64,000 nt of DNA from Methanothrix harundinacea (GCA_002506535.1 DAXT01000023.1:1-64000), one strand, 5' to 3'; positions 33,362-42,660 are shown, counted from the first letter of the stretch. Notes: generated from the sequence alone by a model not told the origin. A program made the numbers and translations.

Positions 33362-35089
33362 ATGTCTAAAAATAGAAGGGAATATCGAGAAAGGATCGAC
33401 TTCCGGCCCCGGGGAGAGGTCTATCCGTCTCCTTCCGACTGGAGGGACCAGTTCATCTACCACCTGATGGTCGACAGGTTCAACGACGGCGTTGAGAAGA
33501 GGCCGGCCTACGAGGAGGGCCTCCCCCGGGACAGGGACGACTCGGAGGGGGACCGGTGGCAGGGCGGGACCCTCAAAGGGGTATCGAAGAAGCTGGATTA
33601 CATCAAGGGGCTCGGCTGCACCGCCATCTGGCTCAGCCCGATATTCAGGAACAGGGACGGCGAGAACACATATCACGGCTACGGGACGCAGAACTTCCTG
33701 GAGGTCGACCCCAGGTTCGGGACGAAGAAGGACCTCCAGGATCTCGTCAAGAAAGCCCACAAGAATGGGATCCGCGTCATCCTGGACGTCGTCATGAACC
33801 ATACCGGAGATAACTGGGCGTATCCTGGGGGGTACCCCTACTACTACTGCGACGGTCAGAGGTTCGATTTCGGGTTCTGGAGACGGTCAGACACCCCGGA
33901 GGAGGGGGACGGCCGATCTGTTTTGCCCAGGGAGTTTGAGAACCCCGAATGGTATAGAAGAAAGGGGGAGATCAGGAACTGGGACGCCTTCCCCGAGACG
34001 AGGGACGGCGACTTCCTCTCCCTCAAAGACCTGGACACCTCAAATAAAGAGGTCTTGAAGGCGCTGATAGACGTCTACAAGCACTGGATCGCAGAAGCCG
34101 ACATCGACGGCTACCGCCTGGATGCGGCAAAGCACCTGGAGGAGTCGTCCACAGCCATATTCTGCAACGCCATCCGGGAGTACGCCCAGAGGATCGGCAA
34201 GAAGAACTTCTTTCTCTTCGGCGAGATCGTCGGCGAGGACAGCTTCATCGACCAGTACATCGGTCGAAACGCGCGAATTCCGGGGACCAACGAGCGGTTC
34301 CCCTCCCTGGACGCCGCCCTGGACTTTCCCCTCTGGGGGGTGCTGGAATGGGTGATCAAGGGCTTTCGAAACCCAGCGGCCCTCAGGGACAGGTACGCCA
34401 GGTTTTCCGACATCTACGCCGACCGGGGCGAGGCGGGGAGGAGGTTCGTCACCTTCGTCGACAACCACGACCAGATAGGCCGCTCGCCGAAGGGGAGGTT
34501 CCTCTTCGATGACCCCCATCAGGAGCAGGCGCTCCTCGCCGTCGGCTACCTTCTTTCAAGCCAGGGGATCCCCTGCATCTACTACGGGACCGAACAGGGC
34601 TTCGACGGCGGGGGAGACCACGACAAGTACCTGCGGGAGTGCATGTTCGGGGGGAGGTGGGGCGCCTTCAAGACCACAGGCCACCACTTCTTCAACCCGG
34701 AGCATACCCTCTACAGATCCATATCCGAGATCGCAGACCTCAGGAAGAAGGAGCCCGCACTGAGATATGGTAGACAGTACTTCCGCGAGATCTCCGGCGA
34801 CGGAGACGGCTTCGGCCACCCCATCGACGGGAGGTGCACCCTCGCCTACTCCAGGGTCCTGGACGATACCGAGATCCTCGTCGCCATGAACCTCGACTCA
34901 GAACCGAGGGAAGAGTTCGTAACCGTCGACCGAAACCTCACCCCCGAGGGAGGAAAGATGGATGACCTCCTCCGGCCCGGAAAGAGTTATAATGTCGTAT
35001 CGGCGGGGGGAGCCGACGAGCGGGAGAGACACGCCGTCTGCGTACCCCTGGCGGGACGCTCGATGGCGATATTGAAGCTCGTCCCCTGA
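33362..35089 (+). CDS. GH13 alpha-amylase-family glycosidase
   Basis: The 575-residue protein has the GH13 barrel with its conserved regions: DVVMNHT near residue 141, the nucleophile region DGYRLDAAKHL near 250 (Asp), the acid/base region FFLFGEIVGED near 285 (Glu), and FVDNHDQIGR near 366 (Asp). It starts DQFIYHLMVDRFNDG like cytosolic alpha-glucan and oligosaccharide enzymes. There is no signal peptide, so it should act on intracellular glycogen or an oligosaccharide. The Y-rich insertion around residue 160 is unusual. Confidence 0.9.
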   Translation: MSKNRREYRERIDFRPRGEVYPSPSDWRDQFIYHLMVDRFNDGVEKRPAYEEGLPRDRDDSEGDRWQGGTLKGVSKKLDYIKGLGCTAIWLSPIFRNRDGENTYHGYGTQNFLEVDPRFGTKKDLQDLVKKAHKNGIRVILDVVMNHTGDNWAYPGGYPYYYCDGQRFDFGFWRRSDTPEEGDGRSVLPREFENPEWYRRKGEIRNWDAFPETRDGDFLSLKDLDTSNKEVLKALIDVYKHWIAEADIDGYRLDAAKHLEESSTAIFCNAIREYAQRIGKKNFFLFGEIVGEDSFIDQYIGRNARIPGTNERFPSLDAALDFPLWGVLEWVIKGFRNPAALRDRYARFSDIYADRGEAGRRFVTFVDNHDQIGRSPKGRFLFDDPHQEQALLAVGYLLSSQGIPCIYYGTEQGFDGGGDHDKYLRECMFGGRWGAFKTTGHHFFNPEHTLYRSISEIADLRKKEPALRYGRQYFREISGDGDGFGHPIDGRCTLAYSRVLDDTEILVAMNLDSEPREEFVTVDRNLTPEGGKMDDLLRPGKSYNVVSAGGADERERHAVCVPLAGRSMAILKLVP

Positions 35090-35094
35090 TCTTT

Positions 35095-35140
35095 TGCGGA
35101 TCAGGGCCCCCCCAAAAAAAATCTTTTTCCGCGGGTTTCT
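35095..35140 (+). terminator. Probable terminator after the GH13 gene
   Basis: A C7-A8-TCTTTTT block at 35109-35131 lies inside GGATC/GATGG-flanked DNA directly after the stop. No stable stem is obvious, so the T-run alone is the evidence. Confidence 0.3.
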
Positions 35141-35244
35141 GATGGCTGCCGGGGGATGGACCGTCCTGCCATGCCGTCGTCCGGGGATACCGCAACGCCA
35201 CCAGCTCTCCGCGCCCTGCGGACCCGGGCCCTCCCCCAGGTATC

Positions 35245-35838
35245 TCATTCTGGGATATCGAACCGGACGCCGATCTTGAAGATCCTCCTGGTGGGCAGCA
35301 AGAGCTGGTCGAGGCCCGTCTTCTCTTTTATCTCCGAGAGGATCTCTTCGATCCTGGCCTGCGAGGCCGAGATCGTGAACCACATGTTGAACCCGGCCTC
35401 GTTCGGCCGGAGGTAGTTGTGGGATATCTCCTGATAGCCGTTGACTATCTGCGCCACCTCCTCCATCATCTCGTCGCAGACGGGGAGGGCGACGAGAACG
35501 CCGGAGGAGCCGAGCCGCCTCATGTCCAGGACCGGGCCGATCCTCCTTATGATCCCCAGGTCCTGGAGCCTTTCGGTCCTCTTGATCGCCTCCTCCTCGC
35601 CTATCCCCAGGGCCTCCCCCAGGGCGAGGAAGGGCCTCGGCGTCAGGGGGAACTCCTCCTGGACCATCTCGAGGAGCCTCCGGTCGAGATCGTCGAGGTC
35701 GGGCCTCCCCGCCCCGATAGGCCGGTCTTCGACCCTCTCATCTGCGCCCCCGACCTCCTGGGTCCGCTTCTCCTCGGTCCTCTGATCCTCGATCCCCCGA
35801 TCCTCGATCCCCTCATCTGCGGTCGAAAAGGATTTCAA
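35245..35838 (-). CDS. Lrp/AsnC-like siroheme decarboxylase subunit (AhbA/AhbB family)
   Basis: The roughly 197-residue protein has an N-terminal HTH (LDDLDRRLLEMVQEEFPLTPRPF) and an AsnC-like alpha/beta domain (RIGPVLDMRRLG, HNYLRP, FNMWFTISA). This is the AhbA/B pattern, which decarboxylates siroheme to 12,18-didecarboxysiroheme. HNYLRP is the usual active-site region. The first 45 residues are repetitive (IEDRGIEDQ, EEKRTQE) and correspond to short DNA repeats at 35760-35820. TTG 35836-35838 is the start used; the true start may lie near the HTH. It lies 4 bases after the AhbD-like stop. Confidence 0.8.
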   Translation of the reverse strand: MKSFSTADEGIEDRGIEDQRTEEKRTQEVGGADERVEDRPIGAGRPDLDDLDRRLLEMVQEEFPLTPRPFLALGEALGIGEEEAIKRTERLQDLGIIRRIGPVLDMRRLGSSGVLVALPVCDEMMEEVAQIVNGYQEISHNYLRPNEAGFNMWFTISASQARIEEILSEIKEKTGLDQLLLPTRRIFKIGVRFDIPE

Positions 35839-35842
35839 AATT

Positions 35843-36829
35843 TCAGGCCTCCAGATAGCTGCATAGTGGGTCGGATTCGAGATAGTCGCCGGTCAAGGCG
35901 TAGGCCCTCGCCCTGCACCCGCCGCAGACCTCCCGGTAGTCGCACCCGCCGCACCTTCCAACTAGCTCCCTCTTTCGCAGGTCTACGAATACGGGGGAAC
36001 TCTCCCAGATATCCGAGAACTTCTCCTCCCTGACGTTCCCGGCGACGATGGGGAGGTAGCCGCAAGGAGAGACGTCTCCGGTCCTGGATACGAAGACGAA
36101 GTTCGTCCCCGCCAGGCAGGCGCTCCCCATAACCCCTCTCCTCTCAGATTCGGCGAGGACCTCTTCTGCGATACGGCCGTACTGGGGGGCGCAGGTGACC
36201 TTCACCTCTATCTTCCGGTTCCTGGAGTCGCGGGCCACCTGCCGGAGGATCTCGTCCTGCTCTCCTGGCGCGGCCAGTTCCTCCTCCCTCCCCCGGCCCG
36301 TCGGGACGAGGAAGAATAGGTGGAAGGCGACGGCCCCGAGCTTCTCGGCCAGGTCCATGGTGGCCCCCACCACGTCCAGGTTCTCCTTGGTGACGGTCAT
36401 GTTGATCTGGAAGTCGACCCGCCCCCGGAGGTTCTCTATCCCCTGCATGGCCAGGTCGAAGGACCCCCGGCCCCGAAAGGAGTCGTGGATATCGGGGGCG
36501 GGGCCGTCGAGGCTGACGGAGACCCGCATGATCCCGGCCCCCTTGATCTTCTCGACCGCCTCGGGGGTGAGGAGCGTCCCGTTCGTCGCCAGGGATACTC
36601 TGACGCCCCGGTCCTGCGCATACCTTGCGATATCGAATATGTCGGTCCGGAGGAGGGGCTCTCCTCCGCTGAGGATCAACATCGGCCGCCGGGGGGCCAC
36701 CTCGTCGATGAAGGCCAGCGCCTCCTTCGTCGATAGCTCGGAGTCGGCGGGGGTGGCCGTCGCCGAGGCCCTGCAGTACTCGCAGGAGAGGTTACAGGCC
36801 CCCGTCACCTCCCAGGCTATGATCAGCAT
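35843..36829 (-). CDS. ahbD: Radical SAM/SPASM enzyme, AhbD-like heme synthase
   Basis: The 328-residue protein has radical-SAM motif CNLSCEYC at about residues 12-19, ILSGGEPLL near 53 and SVSLDGPAPDIHDSFRG near 111. C-terminal SPASM cysteines lie in CLAGTNF, SPCGYLP, RCGGCDYREVCGGCRARA and DPLCSYL. The opening AWEVTGACNLSCEYCRASA with ELSTKEALAFIDE resembles AhbD, which converts Fe-coproporphyrin III to heme b. An adjacent AhbA/B-like gene supports the siroheme-dependent heme pathway. AhbC is less likely because its longer N-terminus is missing. Its ATG directly follows the asd stop. Confidence 0.82.
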   Translation of the reverse strand: MLIIAWEVTGACNLSCEYCRASATATPADSELSTKEALAFIDEVAPRRPMLILSGGEPLLRTDIFDIARYAQDRGVRVSLATNGTLLTPEAVEKIKGAGIMRVSVSLDGPAPDIHDSFRGRGSFDLAMQGIENLRGRVDFQINMTVTKENLDVVGATMDLAEKLGAVAFHLFFLVPTGRGREEELAAPGEQDEILRQVARDSRNRKIEVKVTCAPQYGRIAEEVLAESERRGVMGSACLAGTNFVFVSRTGDVSPCGYLPIVAGNVREEKFSDIWESSPVFVDLRKRELVGRCGGCDYREVCGGCRARAYALTGDYLESDPLCSYLEA

Positions 36830-37858
36830 CTAAAGCATTCCCTTCTTGGAGAGGATCTCGGCGTTCAGGACGCTCGCCCCGGCGGCGCCCCGGACGGTGT
36901 TGTGGCCCATGACGATGTAGCGGATCCCCTCCCGGATCCTGCCGACGGAGACGGCCATCCCCTTCCCGGCGTTCCTGTCGAGCCTCGGCTGGGGCCTGTC
37001 AGGCTCGTCCCGGACGATGATCGGCCTCTTCGGCTCCGTAGGGAGGTCGCCGAGGCCGGGGTTGAAGTTGAGGAACGCCGCCCTCACCTCTTCGGGGGTG
37101 GGGTCGGCGGCCATCTCCGCCCAGATCGCCTCGGTGTGGCCGTCCATGACGGGGACCCGGTGGCAGCTGGCGCTGACTTCGAAGGGGGCGTCGACGATCC
37201 GGTCGCCGTCGAAGGTCCCCAGGATCTTCTGGGCCTCCCGCTCCACCTTCTCCTCCTCCCCGGAGATGAAGGGGATGATGTTCCCCAGGATCGCCATGGA
37301 GGGGACCCCCTCATATCCGGCGCCGCTGACCGCCTGCATCGAGGCGACTATGACCCGCTGGATATCCATCTCCATCAGGGGCTTGAGGGTCAGGGCGAAC
37401 ATGATGGTGGTGCAGTTGGGGTTTGTGACGATGTAGCCGTCCCAGCCCCGCTTCTTCTGCTGGACCTCGACCAGGTCGAGGTGGTCGGCGTTGCACTCGG
37501 GGATCATCAGAGGGACGTCCGGCTCTGCCCGGTAGGCGCTGGCGTTGCTCGCCACGGCAAATCCGGCCTTTGCGAAGTCGGCCTCCACCTTCTTCGCCTC
37601 GTCGGCGGGCAGCGCCGAGAAGACGACGTCGGCCTTCACCTCCCTGGGATCGACGTTGACGACGGTCATATCGCCGACCTCCGCCGGAAGCTCGTTCTCC
37701 AGCCGCCAGCGGGCAGCCTCGCGGTACTTCTTTCCTGCGCTCCTCTCGGAGGCGGCAAGGCTTGTGAGCTCAAACCAGGGATGGTCCCAGAGCTGTTCGA
37801 TGAATCGCTGTCCTACCGCGCCCGTCGCACCCAGAACGCCTGCTCTAATCTTGGCCAT
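36830..37858 (-). CDS. asd: Aspartate-semialdehyde dehydrogenase, archaeal/fungal type
   Basis: The 342-residue enzyme reduces aspartyl phosphate to the semialdehyde for threonine, methionine and lysine synthesis. It has the NADP loop GVLGATGAVGQRF, SALPADEA, the catalytic cysteine in TNPNCTTIM near 148-156, MQAVSGAGYEGV, and the His of CHRVPVMDGHTEA near 240. It leads the asd-ahbD-ahbA/B run; TATA GATATAAATG at 37901 is in reverse orientation. Confidence 0.95.
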   Translation of the reverse strand: MAKIRAGVLGATGAVGQRFIEQLWDHPWFELTSLAASERSAGKKYREAARWRLENELPAEVGDMTVVNVDPREVKADVVFSALPADEAKKVEADFAKAGFAVASNASAYRAEPDVPLMIPECNADHLDLVEVQQKKRGWDGYIVTNPNCTTIMFALTLKPLMEMDIQRVIVASMQAVSGAGYEGVPSMAILGNIIPFISGEEEKVEREAQKILGTFDGDRIVDAPFEVSASCHRVPVMDGHTEAIWAEMAADPTPEEVRAAFLNFNPGLGDLPTEPKRPIIVRDEPDRPQPRLDRNAGKGMAVSVGRIREGIRYIVMGHNTVRGAAGASVLNAEILSKKGML

Positions 37859-37900
37859 AGAAGATCACCTTGAACGACAGCGGGTTCTTGGCGCAGACTT

Positions 37901-37910
37901 GATATAAATG
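37901..37910 (-). promoter_or_regulatory. TATA box for asd and the heme genes
   Basis: The minus-strand CATTTATATC lies about 43-52 bases before the ATG. A ribosome-binding site AAGGTGATC is just before the start. The rest of the gap 37911-38119 holds no supported gene. Confidence 0.55.
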
Positions 37911-38119
37911 CCTTCTCTGAAAATTGGTCTGAACCATGCCCGTTTCCTGATTTTTGGCTAAAATTCGCGAATAGAGAGGCGCATCTTCCCAAGACCCCCC
38001 AATCATTCGCGACCCTCGGCCTTCTGGAGAGGGGGGTTCTGGAGCTGTCCGGACCGGGAGATGGCCGGGCTGGCGCGCCGCTGGCATCGAGCCGAACGGA
38101 TATGAGAAGCTCCCGGGGG

Positions 38120-38674
38120 TCAGCAGGATGTGACGGGGGAGTAATCGAAAGGTAGTTCGAATTTGACCTTTGTGGCCTGGTACACCCTCACCGCCTCCCC
38201 GGCCCGGGGGGAGACGCCGGTGGCGATGTAGACTTTGAGGTCTCTCCAGGCGACGTCGACGTCTCTGGGGAGCTTGACGCACTTTGGGACCTGGTGGCGG
38301 CCGAGCCCCTTCGCCGCCATGCAGCCGCCGCCGGTCTCTTTGCGGCGGGAGCAGCGGAGGCGGCAGAAGGCGGCGGTCCTGAGGAGGGCTCTCCCGACGT
38401 CTATGGTGTAGGGAGGCTCCGCGACCGACCGGGCGTAGACGGCGGCGGCCATGGCGAAGAAGGAGAGGTTCTCTATCGTCGGCTCCGGCCAGACCTTCGA
38501 TAGAAGCCTCATCACCCTGGGGTCGACCTCCTCTAACGCCAGCTCCACCAGGGCCCGGTAGCCCCGGGCCGTCGGCATCAGTAGGCTCTGGTCGAACTCA
38601 AACTCCTTTCCGGTCCCCCGGCTGTCGGCGAGCTTGACGAACCTTTTGCCGTACCTCTCGGCGTAATCGAACAT
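38120..38674 (-). CDS. Uncharacterised Cys-containing protein
   Basis: This 184-residue soluble, mostly helical protein has a cysteine-containing second half (CRLRC near residue 104, C near 118 and 132, and a C-terminal Cys) that could bind a metal or cluster. I do not recognise the family. It has its own minus-strand TATA (GATATAAAAT, 38707-38716) 33-42 bases before the ATG and is divergent from the first CLC gene. Confidence 0.65.
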   Translation of the reverse strand: MFDYAERYGKRFVKLADSRGTGKEFEFDQSLLMPTARGYRALVELALEEVDPRVMRLLSKVWPEPTIENLSFFAMAAAVYARSVAEPPYTIDVGRALLRTAAFCRLRCSRRKETGGGCMAAKGLGRHQVPKCVKLPRDVDVAWRDLKVYIATGVSPRAGEAVRVYQATKVKFELPFDYSPVTSC

Positions 38675-38706
38675 CTTGACTCCGTCGGAGGGAAGAGGAG
38701 GAGGGC

Positions 38707-38716
38707 ATTTTATATC
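38707..38716 (-). promoter_or_regulatory. TATA box for the Cys-containing protein gene
   Basis: The minus-strand GATATAAAAT is a good archaeal TATA match at a typical distance. Confidence 0.55.
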
Positions 38717-38846
38717 AGGGTTATTAAGCCGGGATCCGGGTCCACATTACGAAGATCCTCCAGGGAGGAGGACCGTCAAGGGCGGCCCCCGCTCAACCCC
38801 GATGGAGCCGGGGGCTGCCTCAAATACCGCCGTCATACAGAACTTC

Positions 38847-38853
38847 TTTATAT
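38847..38853 (+). promoter_or_regulatory. TATA box for CLC gene 1
   Basis: TTTATAT would place the transcription start near 38875-38880. That excludes the in-frame GTG at 38866 and favours TTG 38881 or ATG 38893. Confidence 0.5.
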
Positions 38854-38892
38854 CCGCCGATCCTTGTGACGAGGGATACCTTGAGAGCCCTG

Positions 38893-40626
38893 ATGATCCG
38901 CATCCAAGGCGAGAACAGGTGGCTTCTCCTCGACGCCCTCGCCATCGTCACCGGCCTCGTCGGGGGGATGGGGGCCGTCGTCTTCAGAAGTCTTGCCGAG
39001 GGGGTCCACCGCCTCTTCTTCGGACCGGTCCTCACCACCCTGCCCGGCGGAGACGAGATGATGCTCCTCCTCCCGGTCCTGGGGGGGCTGATCGTCGGCC
39101 TTCTGATACTGCGGTTCGCCCCCGAGGCGAGGGGGGAGGGGATACCGGCCCTGATGGAGACCCTCCATAAGAAAGGAGGGCGGATCCGTCCCCGGACGGG
39201 CCCCGCCATCCTCCTCGCCTCGGCCGTCACCATCGGGAGCGGCGGGAGCGCCGGCAGGGAATCGCCGATAGCCCAGATCGGGGCCTCCTTCGGATCCCTC
39301 CTGGGTCAGAGGCTTAGGCTCAACGTCACCGAAGTCCAGATCCTGGCCGTCTCGGGGTTTGTGGCGGGGCTCGCCGGGACCTTCAACGCCCCCCTGGGAA
39401 GCGCCATCTTCGGGATGGAGGTGGTTATGAGGCGTTTTCGGATGGTGGACGCCGTCCCCATCCTCCTCTCGGCGGTGGTCGGGGCGGCGACCGCCTCAGC
39501 CTTCCTGGGGCAGAACCCCGCCTTCACCCCCGTCTGGACCGAGATCACCCTTCCGGAGCTCATCCTTTGCTTCTTTCTGGGGCTGATCTTCGGCGGTCTA
39601 GCCGTCCTCTGGGGGAGGCTCCTCTCCGGGGCCGAGAGGCTCTTTGAATGGATCCCCCTGTCTGAGGGGCTGAAGCCGGGGCTTGGAGGGCTAGTCGCCG
39701 GGGCAGCAGGGCTCTACTTCATCGGTTACGGGGTTATGGGAGTCGGATATGACGGCGTTGATAGGGTCCTCGCCATCGCATCTGGGCCCGCCGGATCGGA
39801 AGCATCCCGTCTCGCCCTATTCCTCCTGGCCTTGGCGGCGGCGAAGGCCCTCGCCACAGCCTCGACCCTCGGCTCCGGAGGCTGCGGAGGAACCATCGGA
39901 CCGACCCTCGTAGTCGGCGCGGTGGCGGGAGCCTCCGTCGGCCTTCTATTCGGCCATCTCGTCCCCGCCGCCGAGGGGCACGCTCCCGCCTACGCCCTCC
40001 TGGGGGCCGCCGCCCTCCTGGCGGGTTCGGCGGGGGCCCCCCTCGCTTCCGTGGTATTGATCTCGGAGATGGCCGCCGACTACTCCCTACTCCCGGCCCT
40101 CATGATCACCTCCGCCGCCAGCTATGCCGTCGCCTCCCTAGGCCTTCGGGGATCGACGATCTTCACCATGAAGCTAGCACGTAAGGGCGTATCGCTGGAG
40201 GCGGGGGAGGCCCTACTGGAGCGGGTCCTCGTGAAGGACGCCATGATCCGGGAGGTCGTCGCCTTGGGGCCGGAGACGACGGTCCGGGAGGCGATGGCGA
40301 GGGTCTTCCAAGAGAACGTCCGGGGTTTTCCCGTCGTCGAAGGTGGGAAGCTCGCCGGGATCGTCACCTTCGACGACCTTCGGCGGGTCCCCGAGGGAAA
40401 GCAGGACGAGGTCAGGGTCGGGGAGGTGGCGGTGAAGGATGTTATCGTCGCCTTCCCCGATGAGAATATGAAGGATGTGATGGAACGCCTCTACAAGAAC
40501 AACGTCGGGCGGCTTCCCGTGGTGGAGCGGGACGATCCGAAGAAGGTCGTCGGGATCGTCACCAGGACCGATGCCATCGCGGCCTACGAGGTCCTGAGCA
40601 GAGAAGGGGCGAGGCGGGAGCGATAA
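38893..40626 (+). CDS. CLC-family chloride channel/antiporter with C-terminal CBS pair (paralogue 1)
   Basis: The protein of about 577 residues has the CLC fold: GSGGSAGRESPIAQIGASFG near residue 117 carries the gating Glu, but Ser replaces the second Gly of the usual GREGP. The GSGGCGGTIGP segment near 335 corresponds to GxFxP, with Thr-Ile replacing the more usual Ile-Phe. Two CBS domains follow (about 450-577: VKDAMIREVVALGPE, VKDVIVAFPDENM, VGIVTRTDAI). CLC proteins move chloride or other anions; CBS pairs bind nucleotides. It is convergent with the second CLC gene. Confidence 0.88.
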   Translation: MIRIQGENRWLLLDALAIVTGLVGGMGAVVFRSLAEGVHRLFFGPVLTTLPGGDEMMLLLPVLGGLIVGLLILRFAPEARGEGIPALMETLHKKGGRIRPRTGPAILLASAVTIGSGGSAGRESPIAQIGASFGSLLGQRLRLNVTEVQILAVSGFVAGLAGTFNAPLGSAIFGMEVVMRRFRMVDAVPILLSAVVGAATASAFLGQNPAFTPVWTEITLPELILCFFLGLIFGGLAVLWGRLLSGAERLFEWIPLSEGLKPGLGGLVAGAAGLYFIGYGVMGVGYDGVDRVLAIASGPAGSEASRLALFLLALAAAKALATASTLGSGGCGGTIGPTLVVGAVAGASVGLLFGHLVPAAEGHAPAYALLGAAALLAGSAGAPLASVVLISEMAADYSLLPALMITSAASYAVASLGLRGSTIFTMKLARKGVSLEAGEALLERVLVKDAMIREVVALGPETTVREAMARVFQENVRGFPVVEGGKLAGIVTFDDLRRVPEGKQDEVRVGEVAVKDVIVAFPDENMKDVMERLYKNNVGRLPVVERDDPKKVVGIVTRTDAIAAYEVLSREGARRER

Positions 40627-40683
40627 CGGCTCAAGCCACACTTTCAGAAGTTGAGGGTCCAGGATTCTGGTCGATCGATCACA

Positions 40684-40767
40684 GTCTTCTGGTCACCGTC
40701 TTCTGGTCACCGTCTTCTGGTCACCGTCTTCTGGTCACCGTCTTCTGGTCACCGTCTTCTGATCATC
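40684..40767. repeat. Six 14-bp tandem repeats between two convergent CLC genes
   Basis: Five exact units of GTCTTCTGGTCACC start at 40684 and step by 14; a sixth, GTCTTCTGATCATC, is altered and runs into the stop of the second CLC gene. GGTCACC in each unit is a short palindrome. Confidence 0.9.
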
Positions 40768-42586
40768 ACCTCTCCACCTCCCCCTCGTAGGCCCGGATGA
40801 CGTCCGTCCTCGTGATCATCCCCACGAGCCTCTTCGGATCGTCGCCGCTGACCACGGGGATCCTCCCGATCTGGTGCTGGTACATCAGGTCCATGGCAAT
40901 TTTCGTCGACTGATCTGGGCGGACGGTGACGACCGCCCTCTCGGCGACGTCGCCGACGGTCGACCCGTCCTGCTCTTCTACGGAGACGTTCCGGAAGTCA
41001 TCGAAGGTGACGATCCCGACGAGCTCTCCGTCCTTGACCACGGGAAAGCCGGTGTGGTTGGTCCTGAAGACGAGATCCCGCAGCTCCCGGAGGGTCGTCT
41101 CCTCTCCCACGGCGACGACATCCCGGGCCATCGCCTCTCCGACGGTTATCCCCTTCAGGACCGGCTGGGGCTGGTCGATGAAGATCCCCTTCTTGCCGAG
41201 CTTGATGGAGTAGATGGATCTGCCTTTCATCAAGAACTGGGTCGTAGCATAGCTGAGGACGCAGGCGATGATCACCGGAGGGAGCCGGTCGTAGCTGCTG
41301 GCCATCTCCGGTATCATGACGATGCAGGTCAGGGGCGCCCGCCCCGCCCCGGCGAAGAGGGCAGCCATCCCCAAGAGGCCGTAGACCTCCGGGGATGCGG
41401 CACCGAGCCCCGGGAGGGCCATATCTGCCAAGAGGCCGAAGGCGACGCCGAACATGAACCCGATATAGAGGGACGGGGCGAAGATGCCGCCGCTCCCTCC
41501 CGACCCCACGGAGAAGGAGGTGGCAGCGATCTTGACGAGCCCCAGGACGATGAGGAAGATCACCATATCCGCGGAGGCGGGAAGGTCATGCATCTCGAAG
41601 ATCCTGGTGATGCCGTCGTAGCCCACCCCCATGATGCCGTAGCCGAAGAGATAGTATCCGCCGACCCCCGCAACCGCCCCCCCCAGGGAGGGCTTCAGCA
41701 TCCTCGGGACGGAGAGGTCGTCGAAGAGCTCCTCCACGGTGTAGAAGATCCTGACCCAGAGGAAGGCGATGGCGCCGAATATGGGTCCCAGAAGGAAGCA
41801 GAGGGCGATGTCGACGCCGCTGAAGGCGAACTGGGGGTTCTTCAACGCCTCAACGGGGCCGATGAGGGCCGAGGCGACCGCTGTCCCCACCACCGCCGAG
41901 AGGAGTATCGGGACCGAGTCGTAGGGGGAGAACCTCCTCGCCACCACCTCCATGCTGAAGATGGCGCCGCCCATGGGGGCGCCGAAGCTTCCGGCGACCC
42001 CGGCAGCGACGCCGCAGACCGTCAGGAGCTTGAGGTCTCTTGAGCCGAGACGGAAGATCTGGCCGACGAGGGAGCCGAAGGAGGCTCCTATCTGGGCGAT
42101 GGGGCCTTCCCTTCCGGCGCTGCCGCCGCTTCCTATGGTCACCGCCGAGGAGAGGATGAGAAGAAAACCGGCCCGTCTTCTGATCCGCCCCCCGCCGACC
42201 AGGACGCTCTCGATGATCTGAGAGACCCCCTGCCCCTTCGCCTCGGGGGCGAGGAGGAAGACGATGGGCCCGACGATGAGGCCGCCGATGATCGGATATA
42301 GCACGACGGAGAAGCCCGGCCCCGCCGCCGGATCGATCCCGGAGAAGAATATGCCGTGGACGAGGTCGATGGCGTGCTGGAAGACGATCGCCCCGACTCC
42401 TCCCACGACCCCGATCAGTATCGCCAAAAGGTCGATGTAGGCCCACCGGCGGTTTCGAAAAGCCCTCCGGATGAACCCTCCTTCTGCCGCTTGATCTTCT
42501 CTCAAGACGATCGCCCTCGAAGGCGCTCCATGATCCTTCCCTATCGGGGTGGTCGCGCCGCCTCTAAAGCTTTTCCCGGCGGTCAT
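40766..42586 (-). CDS. CLC-family chloride channel/antiporter with C-terminal CBS pair (paralogue 2)
   Basis: The 606-residue protein has the same architecture as its convergent neighbour but keeps the standard GREGPIAQIGASFG gating segment near residue 160 and GSGGSGGIFAPSLYIG near 376 (canonical GxFxP). The C-terminal CBS pair spans about 480-606 (VGEAMARDVVAVGEE, LVGMITRTDVIRAYE). An N-terminal 45-residue cytoplasmic tail is specific to this copy. ATG 42584-42586 follows its own minus-strand TATA (TTATAAATAA, 42651-42660). Confidence 0.92.
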   Translation of the reverse strand: MTAGKSFRGGATTPIGKDHGAPSRAIVLREDQAAEGGFIRRAFRNRRWAYIDLLAILIGVVGGVGAIVFQHAIDLVHGIFFSGIDPAAGPGFSVVLYPIIGGLIVGPIVFLLAPEAKGQGVSQIIESVLVGGGRIRRRAGFLLILSSAVTIGSGGSAGREGPIAQIGASFGSLVGQIFRLGSRDLKLLTVCGVAAGVAGSFGAPMGGAIFSMEVVARRFSPYDSVPILLSAVVGTAVASALIGPVEALKNPQFAFSGVDIALCFLLGPIFGAIAFLWVRIFYTVEELFDDLSVPRMLKPSLGGAVAGVGGYYLFGYGIMGVGYDGITRIFEMHDLPASADMVIFLIVLGLVKIAATSFSVGSGGSGGIFAPSLYIGFMFGVAFGLLADMALPGLGAASPEVYGLLGMAALFAGAGRAPLTCIVMIPEMASSYDRLPPVIIACVLSYATTQFLMKGRSIYSIKLGKKGIFIDQPQPVLKGITVGEAMARDVVAVGEETTLRELRDLVFRTNHTGFPVVKDGELVGIVTFDDFRNVSVEEQDGSTVGDVAERAVVTVRPDQSTKIAMDLMYQHQIGRIPVVSGDDPKRLVGMITRTDVIRAYEGEVER

Positions 42587-42650
42587 TTATGCCGGCGGCT
42601 TCGCAAATATAGGCGGTGACCTGGACAGGCCTTTGAAATTATACCTTGAA

Positions 42651-42660
42651 TTATTTATAA
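42651..42660 (-). promoter_or_regulatory. TATA box for CLC gene 2
   Basis: The minus-strand TTATAAATAA lies about 65-74 bases before the ATG, giving a leader of about 45 bases. Confidence 0.5.
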
